Below, in pieces: positions 26,512-35,520 of a stretch of DNA of 46,919 nt. The stretch spans positions 1 to 46,919 of the forward strand of contig CAZNPU010000028.1 in the NCBI GenBank assembly GCA_964575335.1. Direction: 5' to 3'. The stretch is from CAZNPU01 sp964575335. Lineage in GTDB: Bacteria; Planctomycetota; Phycisphaerae; Phycisphaerales; SM1A02. Position 1 is the stretch's first letter; each line of letters opens with the position of its first letter. The notes under the pieces were generated by a model. It had not been told where the DNA came from, searched no databases, and saw nothing but the letters and a program-made list of their open reading frames with translations. The position numbers and the translations under genes are program-made.

Positions 26512-26782
26512 GCAGCGATGGGAACCCCATAGAGAAGCGCAGCGCAATGATGATCACCGCTCATCACGGCTGACGCATCACAATGAATGTGCGCAGATGA
26601 ACGCCGCTGATCGCAGAGCGAGAGCGCCTGCCCATGCTGGATGATGGCGTTGGCGCATCGCTATTGACCGCCCCCGACAGACAGCAACTTGCGTGGATAG
26701 TCATGACCGCAGATCGCAAGCGTCAGGCTGGCGAAGCATCAACAGTGGCCCCCCACAACCACCTGTGTGATCTGCAAATAAA
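26512..26782. other. Intergenic region purH/tRNA-Lys
   Basis: About 270 bases between the purH stop and the 3' end of the minus-strand tRNA. A short ATGGG-AAC-CCCAT hairpin lies just after purH (around 26518-26530). I see no gene. Confidence 0.35.
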
Positions 26783-26855
<73 letters not shown>

Positions 26856-26869
26856 TTGTAAGGCGAAAG

Positions 26870-26897
26870 AGTGTATCCAATCACAGCAAGCGGTCAA
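26870..26897 (-). promoter_or_regulatory. Sigma-70-type promoter of tRNA-Lys
   Basis: On the minus strand TTGACC (26897-26892) and TACACT (26875-26870) are separated by 16 bases. Transcription would start near 26863, about 8 bases before the mature tRNA 5' end. Position and box quality make this one of the better promoter candidates in the window. Confidence 0.65.
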
Positions 26898-26959
26898 GCC
26901 GGGTGCTGAGCTGGAAATCGCAATAAAACGCTCATCTGCTGCACATGGCCGGCAGCATG

Positions 26960-27760
26960 TCAAAAACGCTTGTGGACAGGACGCTCTACCGGCGGCTGCA
27001 CGCCGAGAATTGCCCGCATGAGCGCGAGATCAGCCGGCCTGGTGATCTTGATGTTTCGCACATCGCCTTCCACAGTATGCACCGTTTCGCCAAGGCGCTC
27101 CACCAGCTGCGCATCGTCGGTTACGCCCTCAAGGTTCGGCTGGGCGTACGCGCGGCGAAGCAGCTCGATCTCAAATACCTGCGGCGTCTGCACTTCCACC
27201 AGATTTGACCGCTCAACGGTTTCAAGAACCTTGCGGGTTTCGATTCGCACGCGGCCCTCATCGCCCAGAATCAGATCGGCGATGGCATCATCCTCGCCGC
27301 TGCCGACGGTGGTGACTTCATCGCCAAGACGCTTGACGGTTGCGTTGATGGGCACAACCGGAATCACCGCAGGCAGTGAAGCGGCAGCCTGAAAAACACG
27401 GTCGAGCACCTCTTTGCTGACGCCCGGCCGGGCTGCGTCATGAATGGCAACGTGGGTGGTGTCAGCGGGAATCGCATCCGGCGCATTGAGCACGTTGCGC
27501 ACCGTCTCCCAGCGGTGCGTGCGGCCGCCTGCGACGATCTTTGCGCCGTGAAAGCTCAGCGTCGGGCCGTACCGCTCGCGGAAGGCGTCGAAGTCATCAG
27601 GGGGGCCTGCCACGATGATACTTCGCACCTCTTCTCGCCTGGTGAATGCCTCAACGGTGCGCAAAAGCACCGATCGGCCGCCCAGATCCTGTGCCAACTT
27701 ATCGCCGACCCCGTAACGGGTGCTGCGCCCGGCAGCGGGAAGAATCACACACACATTCAT
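26960..27760 (-). CDS. ispD: 2-C-methyl-D-erythritol 4-phosphate cytidylyltransferase
   Basis: The third enzyme of the MEP isoprenoid pathway; it transfers CMP from CTP to methylerythritol phosphate. The 266-residue protein has the nucleotide-binding loop AAGRSTRYG at residues 9-17, GGRTHRWETVRN, IHDAARPGVS (catalytic Asp/Arg region), VQTPQVF, GVTDDAQLVE and GDVRNIKITRPADL. It is about 30 residues longer than usual because of an acidic insertion between the TVKR and VQTPQ motifs. The start at ATG 27760 gives MNVCVILPAAGRS, the family N-terminus. ispF, often fused or adjacent, is not in the window. Confidence 0.95.
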   Translation of the reverse strand: MNVCVILPAAGRSTRYGVGDKLAQDLGGRSVLLRTVEAFTRREEVRSIIVAGPPDDFDAFRERYGPTLSFHGAKIVAGGRTHRWETVRNVLNAPDAIPADTTHVAIHDAARPGVSKEVLDRVFQAAASLPAVIPVVPINATVKRLGDEVTTVGSGEDDAIADLILGDEGRVRIETRKVLETVERSNLVEVQTPQVFEIELLRRAYAQPNLEGVTDDAQLVERLGETVHTVEGDVRNIKITRPADLALMRAILGVQPPVERPVHKRF

Positions 27761-27943
27761 ACACCACGCTCCTGCCCCGGCGAACCACGTCCACGCGAAA
27801 GATGTCCCAAAGGTGCATAGTACCGCGGCTAGGAAGCGTTGTGTATCGGAGATGGCAAAGCGTATCCATCAACCAACCGGCACACAGGCAGGTTGTTTCG
27901 CTTCTCATTAGCGCCCGGGCCAAATCGCGTGACCGCAACTGCA

Positions 27944-29071
27944 TCACACGGCTTTGCCGATGATCAGCAGCGGCGCGCTTTGACGTGATGAGTGCAGGCG
28001 CACAGTGCCGTAGATCAGCCCCTGATGCCCGGGTGAGGGCGTGATGCGCAGCGTGCAGATAAAACCGTCAGCGACGCGTTTCACCTCGGCCAATTCCACG
28101 GAAAACTGATCCGATTCGCTCACCGCGGCCTGTACAATATCGCCGGGCCTTTGGCGCGGAAGCCACTTGGCTGTGACCTCATATTCCCGCGTTTCGCCCG
28201 GTGCAACACCCTCCATCAGAATTCGCCGCTCCTGCAGCGCCCACGTATCAGTTTGGGCAATGCGCCGCCGCACACATTCATGACGAACTTCCAGATCAAA
28301 AACCGGGCATTCCGGATGATCGGTCTCGACGACGATCACCGGCTGCAACTGCCTGCCATTAGCGTTCCTGCACGTGTGGGCATCGTAGCCGGTGAAATCC
28401 CAGCGCAGTCGATACCGGTTGCGCGGCTCGTCTTTCTGCGGATCAAAATCAAGGTACGGCACAGGACCGCCGTCAACAGCGAGAATACGGAACGGCTTTT
28501 CATCAGCTGAGTAAACCTCATACTCGCCCAGCAGGTGCGGGCGGCCATCCTGATCAGGCAACGCAGAAATAAACGCCGGCTCAGCACGCACCGGCAGCGC
28601 GATCAGTACGTGAATTGGAATCTCAATCAAGTCGTAGCCTTCAAACAGCACACGAACCGCTGCATTCTTGACCCCCAGGCCGGCGGTGCTTTTGTACTGC
28701 GCTTCCAGCGGAACGCTTTCGCCCGGCGCCAGCGTCACATTCGGCAGATTGACGCTGGTGCAACTGCAACTGGCGCGACTGGCGACGATTCTCAACGGCT
28801 TGTCGCTGACATTCTGAATGACGGTGCGGCCGATTACCGTTTCATTCGGTCCAATGGTGCCCAAATCAATTGTGCCGGGACGAAGTTCAATTGGAGGGAG
28901 ATTGCCTGTATCGGGTGCGCCGGATGCGGGGCGAGGCGGTTCGCCTGCAACGACCTGCTGGGCCGATGTGTCGTTCTGCAGCGGTCGATCGTCGGTGAAA
29001 GCCATTACGCTGAGCGCCATTGCGCCCGACACAACGGCAATCAACACGGTTCCAGCTACACATCGGACCAT
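27944..29071 (-). CDS. DUF1573 protein, secreted or membrane-anchored
   Basis: A 375-residue exported protein. A hydrophobic N-terminal segment (residues 7-25) acts as signal or anchor. The DUF1573 Ig-like domain at roughly 65-150 shows the family pattern: LGTIGPNETV, then a Cys pair in ASCSCTSVNL and LAPGESVPLEAQY. A second beta-rich half follows. DUF1573 proteins are abundant in planctomycetes and Bacteroidetes; their role is not established. I start at ATG 29071 because AAGGAG lies 8 bases upstream, whereas ATG 29092 has no ribosome site. It lies about 180 bases upstream of ispD on the same strand. Confidence 0.85.
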   Translation of the reverse strand: MVRCVAGTVLIAVVSGAMALSVMAFTDDRPLQNDTSAQQVVAGEPPRPASGAPDTGNLPPIELRPGTIDLGTIGPNETVIGRTVIQNVSDKPLRIVASRASCSCTSVNLPNVTLAPGESVPLEAQYKSTAGLGVKNAAVRVLFEGYDLIEIPIHVLIALPVRAEPAFISALPDQDGRPHLLGEYEVYSADEKPFRILAVDGGPVPYLDFDPQKDEPRNRYRLRWDFTGYDAHTCRNANGRQLQPVIVVETDHPECPVFDLEVRHECVRRRIAQTDTWALQERRILMEGVAPGETREYEVTAKWLPRQRPGDIVQAAVSESDQFSVELAEVKRVADGFICTLRITPSPGHQGLIYGTVRLHSSRQSAPLLIIGKAV

Positions 29072-29359
29072 CTGATCTACTCCTTCATCCATCGTGGTTC
29101 ACATTCAATGCAGAACACTATACCTCCAGCAGCCTGAACTATTCGCATCAACGCGGCACTGGGTTGATCTAACGGATGAGCAGCCAGGCTGATGCACCGC
29201 ATCAGCATTTTGGTCTAGGATCACGCCCCTTTTTGGACGCAGCTTTCGGTACCGCCGTGCAGCGCCGTCAGAGCTACGGCAGACGCCGATTGCGTTGGAA
29301 TACCTATTCTCATTACCGAAAAATACAGCCCCGGCCCCCATACGATTGAGATACATCGC

Positions 29360-32300
29360 ATGGCTCTGTATGCGAGCGGGAGCATTGCCGCCCGCTGGTC
29401 AGCGATAGTGCGCCTCACACGAGGAGTTGGAGTTGTCGTGGCTCGCCGACTGATACGGCTTTTCATTGCTCCTGGGCACGGTCACGCGGTTTCAATGCGG
29501 GCTTTGGCTCCCGGTTTTGTTTTGATCATCGGCCTGCTCAGCACCGCAGTGATGACAGGACAGCTTCGCAATGCCATCGAAGCCAAGGATCGCGAGCGGT
29601 TTCAGAACTACGTAGATCAGACGCAGGACCGGATTGTTTCACGGTTGAATACGTACATTGCGATGCTGCAAGGTGTGGCGGGGTTCGTCGCGACTGCCGA
29701 CAGCCTGCACCCGTCTTCCTTTCGGCATTATGTCAATCGGCTTCAGTTGGATACACAGTATCCGAGCATTCAAAGCGTGGGGTTCGCTGAGCGCGCCAGT
29801 GCGTCAAAGGTGCAGGAACTGATCCAGTCGGTTCGACGCTCCGGGTTTGAGGATTTTGACATTTGGCCCGATTATCCGCGTGAGGATTATTACCCAATCG
29901 TACTGCAGGAGCCGCTGGATGAACGAAATCGCGCGGTGCTCGGCTACGACATGTTCACCGACCCTACCCGCCGCGAAGCGATGCTGCGCGCCTGTGACAC
30001 CGGCCAGCCGGCCATGACCTCAACGGTCACGCTGATACTGCCGATGCAGGAGAATGACGAAAGTGCGCAAACCGGCTTTCTGATTTACGTGCCGGTCTAT
30101 CACACCGAAGACATCCCGCCCACGGTGGAATGGCGTCGAAAGTTTCTGGCCGGCTTCGTCTACAGCCCGTTCCGCGCCGATGACATGTTCGCGCAGCTGT
30201 TTGCGTGGCCCTACATGCTGCCCGTGCATTTCACGGTGTACGACGGCCCTCAGGTTGATCCTCACAACGTACTGCACAATTCCTCAGCCACTGATCCCGG
30301 AACCGCTGCGTTCGAGAACGATGGTGATGGTGATTATGTGCCGCGATTTACAGCAACGCGGCAGATCGAAGTGAACGACAAGTTATGGACGATCGAATTT
30401 GCCACGCGACCTGAATTTGAATTCGCCTCCAATCGCTGGCTGGTGATATATGTGGCGACCGGCGGCGTTCTCCTGAGCTTTGTGCTGTTTCTGGTCACGC
30501 GGTCATTGGCTGCAGCCCAGGCGCGCGCACAGGAAAGCGCAGCAATGCTGCGACTGTCGGATGAAATGCTCCGGCGGCATTCTCGAACGCTCAGCGTGCT
30601 CAACCGTGCGGGATTGACCATTGCAGCAGAGCTTCAACTCGACAGACTGCTGCAATCGGTCACCGACCTGACTGCTGAACTGATCGGCGCGGAAGCGGGC
30701 GTGTATCTCACGGCCGAACCGACCGCTCACGAAGGCAACGTCGCTGCAACGCTTCAGGTTGCTGCTGTTGCTGAGATCACCAAACCGGAACTTGCCTCAG
30801 TCGCGGAGCACCCGGAGATACAAAAGATTGTGCAGCAGGCATTGCATGAGCACGCCGTTGTGCAAAGCAAAACCGCCTGGTCTGAAACGCTCGATGGGGA
30901 CTCGAGCTTTGAAGCTCACAGCGAAGCTGATGCTGATCACAATGCTCAACCTTCATCAGCCCGGCTCGCTGCTGCAGACTCGCCATTGCGCAGCATTCTG
31001 GCGGTTCCCGTCCTGCCGCGCTCGGGCCAAACCGCTGGCGTGCTGCTGCTTGGGCATTCGCAACCGCAGATGTTTACCAGGCAGCATGAACGCCTGGCGC
31101 GTGGCGTTGCGGCACAAGCGGCTGTGGCGATTGAAAGCGCTAATCTTTACGGCCAACTGCAGCAAAGTGAGGCGCAGTACCGCACGCTTGTTGCGCAGGT
31201 GAAGGACCATGCCATCTTCATGGTTGATCCCCGCGGCCGCATCGCCAGTTGGAATGAAGGCGTGCAGCGCGTGCTCGGCTTTACCATGGATGAGTTCGTC
31301 GGCCAGCCGCTGTCTCGCATTTATACGCCGGAAGACATCACCGCCGGCGTGCCCGCGCTGGAGCTTGCCGAGGCGGCGGAAACCGGCGAATCGTCCAACG
31401 ATCGCTGGCTTCAGCGCAAGGACGGCACGCGTTTCTGGGCTTCGGGCACAACCACAGCATTGCGGGACGACAGCGGGAAGCTCCTTGGATTCACCAAGGT
31501 CATGCGTGATCTGACCGATCATCGCCGAGCTGACGAATCATTGCGGCTCTCCGAAGCGAGATTCCGCTCGATGGTGGAGCAGTCACCACTGGCCATCGTG
31601 ATTGCTGCTGTGGACGGGACGATTCTGTCCGCCAACAAGGCGTGGCAGGACTTGTGGCAGGTGCCCAGCGAACGTGCGATCGGTTACAACATTCTGCACG
31701 ACCAGCAGCTCACGCGGCTTGGCGTCATGCCGCACATCAAACGGGCCTTTGAGGGTGAACCGGTCACGATTCCGGTGACGCGGTACGATCCCGCTGAGGA
31801 TGGCTTTCCGGGCCGCGCACGATGGACGGAATCATTTCTGTATCCGATCAAAACGGATCAGGGCGCAGTGCGCGAAGTCGTGATCATGACAGAAGACGTC
31901 ACCAGTACACGGGCGGCGGAAGCGGCGCTGCGCGAAAGCCAGGAGCGCCTGCAGATCGCACTGAGCGCCGGACATATGGGCGTGTGGGAATGGAACGTGG
32001 CAACCAATTCTCTGCACTGGTCAAATGCAACCAACGTGCTGGACAACAACGTGGCTGATGAATTTGACATCACGCTGGACCAATATGTTCACACGATTGT
32101 GCATCCGGAAGACCGCCAGGCATTTATGGATGCAGTCACGCGAACCGTTGAAACGCGGGCCGATTATTTTGCGGAATATCGCATTCAGCGACGCGACACC
32201 AAAGCAATCATATGGGTGGAGTCACGAGGGCGGCCGTTTCTCGATGCGCAAGGCAACGTTCAGCGCGTCGTCGGTGTGTGCATGGATATCACAAGTCGCA

Positions 32301-33484
32301 AGGAAGCGGAAAACGAACTGGCCCAGCACCGCGATCACCTTGAAGAACTGATTCAGCAGCGCACACGCGAACTAGAACAATCGCATCAGCGATTGCGCCT
32401 GGCTGAGCGAATGGCGTCAATCGGCACGCTGTCCGCTGGCCTTGGGCACGATATGGGCAACCTGCTGTTTCCGATCCGCGCGAGACTGGACGTGATGCGC
32501 GCCGGTCCTTTGCCTGAAGGGTTCCAGGAGCATCTCGACGCCATTCAGCAATCCACCGACTACCTGCAGGCTATGACCAACGGTTTGCGGCTGCTGGCGC
32601 TTGATCCCGAAGATCTCGGCGCCGCTGGCGAAGCCACCGATCTGAAGCGCTGGTGGCCTGCTGTCGCGTCACTGTTCAAGCATGCCCTGCCGCGCGGCAT
32701 TGTGCTTATCTCTGAGATCGACCCGGACCTTCCGCCGCTGGCTGTTGCGCCGCACCGCCTGACGCAGGCGATGCTGAATCTGGTCACCAACTCCGGCGAT
32801 GCGCTGCGCCCGCGCGGATCGGGGCGCGTCATCGTGTGGGCCACCATGGCGGAAGACACCACAACAACTGATCGACCAATGGTGCGCATCGGCGTAACCG
32901 ACGACGGCCCCGGGATGCCGCCGGATGTCCAGGCCCGCGCCATGGACCCGTTTTTCACCACGAAGAAACGCGGCATTTCCACCGGCCTTGGCTTGTCGCT
33001 GGTGCATGGCATCGCCACATCAGCTGGCGGAACAGCCGAAATTTATTCCACGCCCGGCGAAGGCACCACGGTCTATATGACGCTGCCAGTTGCGACAGCA
33101 GCTCCGCAGAGCGAATCGGCCTTGCCGAATGTCGTCATCAGTCTGCCCGATCCGCGTCAAAGGGCGCTGGTGGGCACGATGGTTGAAATGTTCGGCTGGC
33201 GGCTGCTTGGAGAATCCAACGGAACGCCGCCATCCGAGGCCAACCTGTGGATTGTCGATACGCGGCACACCGCGCCTGAACAGGTGCAGCAGTTTTTGAG
33301 TCAACGAGGCACCCGTCGCGTCATTGCGTTCGGGCCAACCACGCCGAAGTTCGATCAATGCGGCGTCAAGGCTGTGGGCGATCTCAGACATCCCGGCGTG
33401 CTGCGACAAAAGCTGCGCGAAGCGCTGGAGGATCATTTCATCGACAAAGATAAAGCGAAGCAGCAAAACCATGAAGCGTCATGA
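29360..33484 (+). CDS. CHASE-GAF-PAS3 sensor histidine kinase with degenerate receiver-like tail
   Basis: A 1374-residue membrane sensor kinase. TM1 lies at about 48-65. An extracytoplasmic CHASE domain follows at about 75-300 (SIQSVGFAERA, PVYHTED), then TM2 at about 358-378. A GAF domain spans 410-595, and PAS domains start near 605, 733 and 864. The HisKA-type dimerisation helix has His1030 in LGHDMGN, and the ATPase has the N box NLVTNSGDAL (about 1139), DDGPGMPP (about 1181) and GLGLSLVHG (about 1208). The last 130 residues resemble a receiver fold but lack the acidic cluster and conserved Lys. The ligand is unknown and no response regulator is adjacent. Start: ATG 29360, or a GTG at 29438 with GGAG 5 bases upstream. 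Confidence 0.92.
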   Translation: MALYASGSIAARWSAIVRLTRGVGVVVARRLIRLFIAPGHGHAVSMRALAPGFVLIIGLLSTAVMTGQLRNAIEAKDRERFQNYVDQTQDRIVSRLNTYIAMLQGVAGFVATADSLHPSSFRHYVNRLQLDTQYPSIQSVGFAERASASKVQELIQSVRRSGFEDFDIWPDYPREDYYPIVLQEPLDERNRAVLGYDMFTDPTRREAMLRACDTGQPAMTSTVTLILPMQENDESAQTGFLIYVPVYHTEDIPPTVEWRRKFLAGFVYSPFRADDMFAQLFAWPYMLPVHFTVYDGPQVDPHNVLHNSSATDPGTAAFENDGDGDYVPRFTATRQIEVNDKLWTIEFATRPEFEFASNRWLVIYVATGGVLLSFVLFLVTRSLAAAQARAQESAAMLRLSDEMLRRHSRTLSVLNRAGLTIAAELQLDRLLQSVTDLTAELIGAEAGVYLTAEPTAHEGNVAATLQVAAVAEITKPELASVAEHPEIQKIVQQALHEHAVVQSKTAWSETLDGDSSFEAHSEADADHNAQPSSARLAAADSPLRSILAVPVLPRSGQTAGVLLLGHSQPQMFTRQHERLARGVAAQAAVAIESANLYGQLQQSEAQYRTLVAQVKDHAIFMVDPRGRIASWNEGVQRVLGFTMDEFVGQPLSRIYTPEDITAGVPALELAEAAETGESSNDRWLQRKDGTRFWASGTTTALRDDSGKLLGFTKVMRDLTDHRRADESLRLSEARFRSMVEQSPLAIVIAAVDGTILSANKAWQDLWQVPSERAIGYNILHDQQLTRLGVMPHIKRAFEGEPVTIPVTRYDPAEDGFPGRARWTESFLYPIKTDQGAVREVVIMTEDVTSTRAAEAALRESQERLQIALSAGHMGVWEWNVATNSLHWSNATNVLDNNVADEFDITLDQYVHTIVHPEDRQAFMDAVTRTVETRADYFAEYRIQRRDTKAIIWVESRGRPFLDAQGNVQRVVGVCMDITSRKEAENELAQHRDHLEELIQQRTRELEQSHQRLRLAERMASIGTLSAGLGHDMGNLLFPIRARLDVMRAGPLPEGFQEHLDAIQQSTDYLQAMTNGLRLLALDPEDLGAAGEATDLKRWWPAVASLFKHALPRGIVLISEIDPDLPPLAVAPHRLTQAMLNLVTNSGDALRPRGSGRVIVWATMAEDTTTTDRPMVRIGVTDDGPGMPPDVQARAMDPFFTTKKRGISTGLGLSLVHGIATSAGGTAEIYSTPGEGTTVYMTLPVATAAPQSESALPNVVISLPDPRQRALVGTMVEMFGWRLLGESNGTPPSEANLWIVDTRHTAPEQVQQFLSQRGTRRVIAFGPTTPKFDQCGVKAVGDLRHPGVLRQKLREALEDHFIDKDKAKQQNHEAS

Positions 33485-33499
33485 AACTCAAAGCAGTAA

Positions 33500-33594
33500 C
33501 CACGGGTTTCCACCCGTGGCTATGGAAATCAATGTTCTCTCATCTCTTACCCCAAAGGGTGAAGGAATCTAGCCACGGGTGGAAACCCGTGGCT
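33500..33594. repeat. Paired inverted hairpin repeats (REP-like)
   Basis: Two 22-24-base elements, at 33500-33521 and 33571-33594, are reverse complements with one mismatch. Each is itself a hairpin: CCACGGGT and ACCCGTGG flank a short centre. The pair is separated by about 50 bases and sits between the kinase stop and tRNA-Leu. It has the form of a bacterial interspersed REP pair and could also end kinase transcription. Confidence 0.65.
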
Positions 33595-33627
33595 GCACCA
33601 AAGCTCAGGTACGAGCAGCCGGCGGCA

Positions 33628-33656
33628 TTGACCAAACCCGGTCAACATGCAATGAT
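33628..33656 (+). promoter_or_regulatory. Candidate promoter of tRNA-Leu
   Basis: TTGACC and AATGAT are separated by 17 bases, ending 16 bases before the mature tRNA. The -35 box is part of a TTGACC-N6-GGTCAA inverted repeat. Confidence 0.45.
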
Positions 33657-33672
33657 GACTGGCCTGTCTCTT

Positions 33673-33757
33673 GCCGAAGTGGCGGAATTGGCAGACGCGC
33701 CGGATTCAAAATCCGGTTCCCGTTGAGGGAGTGTGGGTTCGACTCCCACCTTCGGCA
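33673..33757 (+). tRNA. tRNA-Leu (anticodon CAA)
   Basis: An 85-base type II tRNA. The acceptor GCCGAAG pairs with CTTCGGC, discriminator A. The anticodon stem CCGGA/TCCGG encloses TTCAAAA (anticodon CAA). A long variable arm, TTCCCGTTGAGGGAG, and the T arm GGGTTCGACTCCC are present. CCA is not encoded. Confidence 0.97.
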
Positions 33758-33802
33758 CTTCTAGATGATTTGTCTGCATTATTGATTGTGTGTGATGGAT
33801 GC

Positions 33803-33835
33803 ACAGCCGGCTGCCATGCAGGCCCGGCTGTTTTT
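33803..33835 (+). terminator. Rho-independent terminator after tRNA-Leu
   Basis: ACAGCCGG and CCGGCTGT form an 8-bp GC-rich stem, with a 13-base loop, followed by a run of five T. It lies 45 bases downstream of the tRNA. Confidence 0.75.
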
Positions 33836-33943
33836 ATATTGCGGACCTTCCATCATCACCACTGTTCATTCATTCGGCTTTTGTTCTGTTTTTTCCCTTC
33901 AGTTGGCCTCAATCGGCTTTTTGGTCTGGTCGATAGTGGCCTC

Positions 33944-35398
33944 ATGTACGAATTTGACCTCATCTGCCTGGGGTGCGGACCGGCAGGCGAAAAGGCGGCG
34001 TTACAGGCCAGCATTTTCGGCCGCCGCGTGGCAATTGTCGAACGCCGCGCCCGCCCCGGCGGAGCAATGGTCAATACCGGCACCATTCCATCCAAGGCAT
34101 TGCGCGAGACTGCCTTGCTGTGCTCGGCGTTCACGCGCCGCCCTCTGCCCGGAACCGATTTCCGGATCGACCGGAGCGTCTCGGTGGCCAAATTCATGGC
34201 TCAGCGCCACTTCATCGAGCAGACCGAGCACGACCGCATCGAACGTTCAATCGATCGACACTGCATCGCCGTGTTTCGCGGCCACGGTCGACTGATCGAT
34301 CCTCACACGGTTGAAGTGCGAGGCGCCGATAATACACTGACCACGCTTCGCAGTCGGTTCATTCTCATTGCAACCGGCTCATCGCCGTTGCGACCGTCGC
34401 ATGTACCGTTTGATTGTCCCAATGTCGTGGACGCTGACGGCATCCTCGATCTGGAGCGCATTCCCGCATCGCTGATCATCGTCGGCGGCGGTGTGATCGG
34501 GTGCGAATACGCCTCCATTTTCGCGGAAATGGGCGTGAAGGTTACGCTCGTTCACTCTCAACCCAACGTGCTGCCGTTTGTCGATCCTGAATGCCGCCAG
34601 CGCCTGCTGCAATCGCTGACCGTGCAGAACGTCGCTTTTGAGTTCAGCAAGACTGTCTCCAAAATCGAACCGATTCACGAACAACTCGTGCGAGTGCACT
34701 TCGAAACCGGCGAAGCAGTCACAGCAGAAACCCTGCTCTGGGCCGCAGGGCGCAGCAGCAATACCCAGGGTATTGGATTGGAGGCTGCTGGTGTTGAAGT
34801 CGATCAGGGCGGCTTGATTCGCGTGAATCGCCATTATCAAACCAGTGTCCCGACGATCTACGCAGCCGGCGATGTCGTAGGCTTTCCGGCTCTTGCTGCC
34901 ACCTCAATGGAGCAGGGCCGCATCGCTGCACATCACATGTTCAATATCGATGTCAGATCGCGGCTGACAGAACTGATGCCGATCGGCCTTTACACAATTC
35001 CGGCCATCTCCATGGTGGGCATGAATGTTGAGCAGGCCGAGCAGGCCGGGCATGAGGTTGTCGTCGGCCGGGCGCTTTATCGCGACAACGTGCGAGGCCG
35101 CATGCTGGGCGATGAGCAGGGCCTGCTCAAATGCGTTTTCGATCGTCACAGCCGTGCGCTGCTGGGCGCAACCATTGTGGGTGAAGATGCGACGGAACTG
35201 ATCCACATTGCCCAGTGCATCATGAACTTCCATGGCGGCATCGACGATTTTATCGATGCGTGCTTCAACTATCCATCGCTTTCCGAACTTTACAAAAGCG
35301 CAGCATACGATGCGCTGCAGGCGATGAGTGAAAGACCGCTTGACGCTGCGCAGTGCCCTCAGCAGCAACGGCAACAGCGACGGCACGACGCAGCGTGA
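33944..35398 (+). CDS. sthA: Soluble pyridine nucleotide transhydrogenase-like flavoprotein
   Basis: A 484-residue FAD protein of the two-dinucleotide-binding disulfide-reductase fold, closest by eye to SthA, which moves hydride between NADPH and NAD+ in the cytoplasm. The FAD loop GCGPAGEKAAL is at the N-terminus. In place of the redox CxxxxC it reads GGAMVNTGTIPSKALRE, so both active-site Cys are absent, as the second one is in E. coli SthA (GTIPSKAL). The NAD(P) loop VGGGVIGCEYASIFAEMG and the FAD motif YAAGDVVGFPALA follow, then the dimerisation domain with FNYPSLSELYKSAA. The ATG at 33944 matches the family start; the ORF is open from 33671 through the tRNA. ldhA follows 122 bases later. 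Confidence 0.88.
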   Translation: MYEFDLICLGCGPAGEKAALQASIFGRRVAIVERRARPGGAMVNTGTIPSKALRETALLCSAFTRRPLPGTDFRIDRSVSVAKFMAQRHFIEQTEHDRIERSIDRHCIAVFRGHGRLIDPHTVEVRGADNTLTTLRSRFILIATGSSPLRPSHVPFDCPNVVDADGILDLERIPASLIIVGGGVIGCEYASIFAEMGVKVTLVHSQPNVLPFVDPECRQRLLQSLTVQNVAFEFSKTVSKIEPIHEQLVRVHFETGEAVTAETLLWAAGRSSNTQGIGLEAAGVEVDQGGLIRVNRHYQTSVPTIYAAGDVVGFPALAATSMEQGRIAAHHMFNIDVRSRLTELMPIGLYTIPAISMVGMNVEQAEQAGHEVVVGRALYRDNVRGRMLGDEQGLLKCVFDRHSRALLGATIVGEDATELIHIAQCIMNFHGGIDDFIDACFNYPSLSELYKSAAYDALQAMSERPLDAAQCPQQQRQQRRHDAA

Positions 35399-35520
35399 TT
35401 GGACGATTTGCCTAATCGAAGTAACGCGTCTGTTTGTCAGATCGAATAACGCGCTACGATCATGCAGCAAGGGACTATGGTCGCGGCCAGTGACTGCCGT
35501 TTTTTCGGATACCTGCTGCC

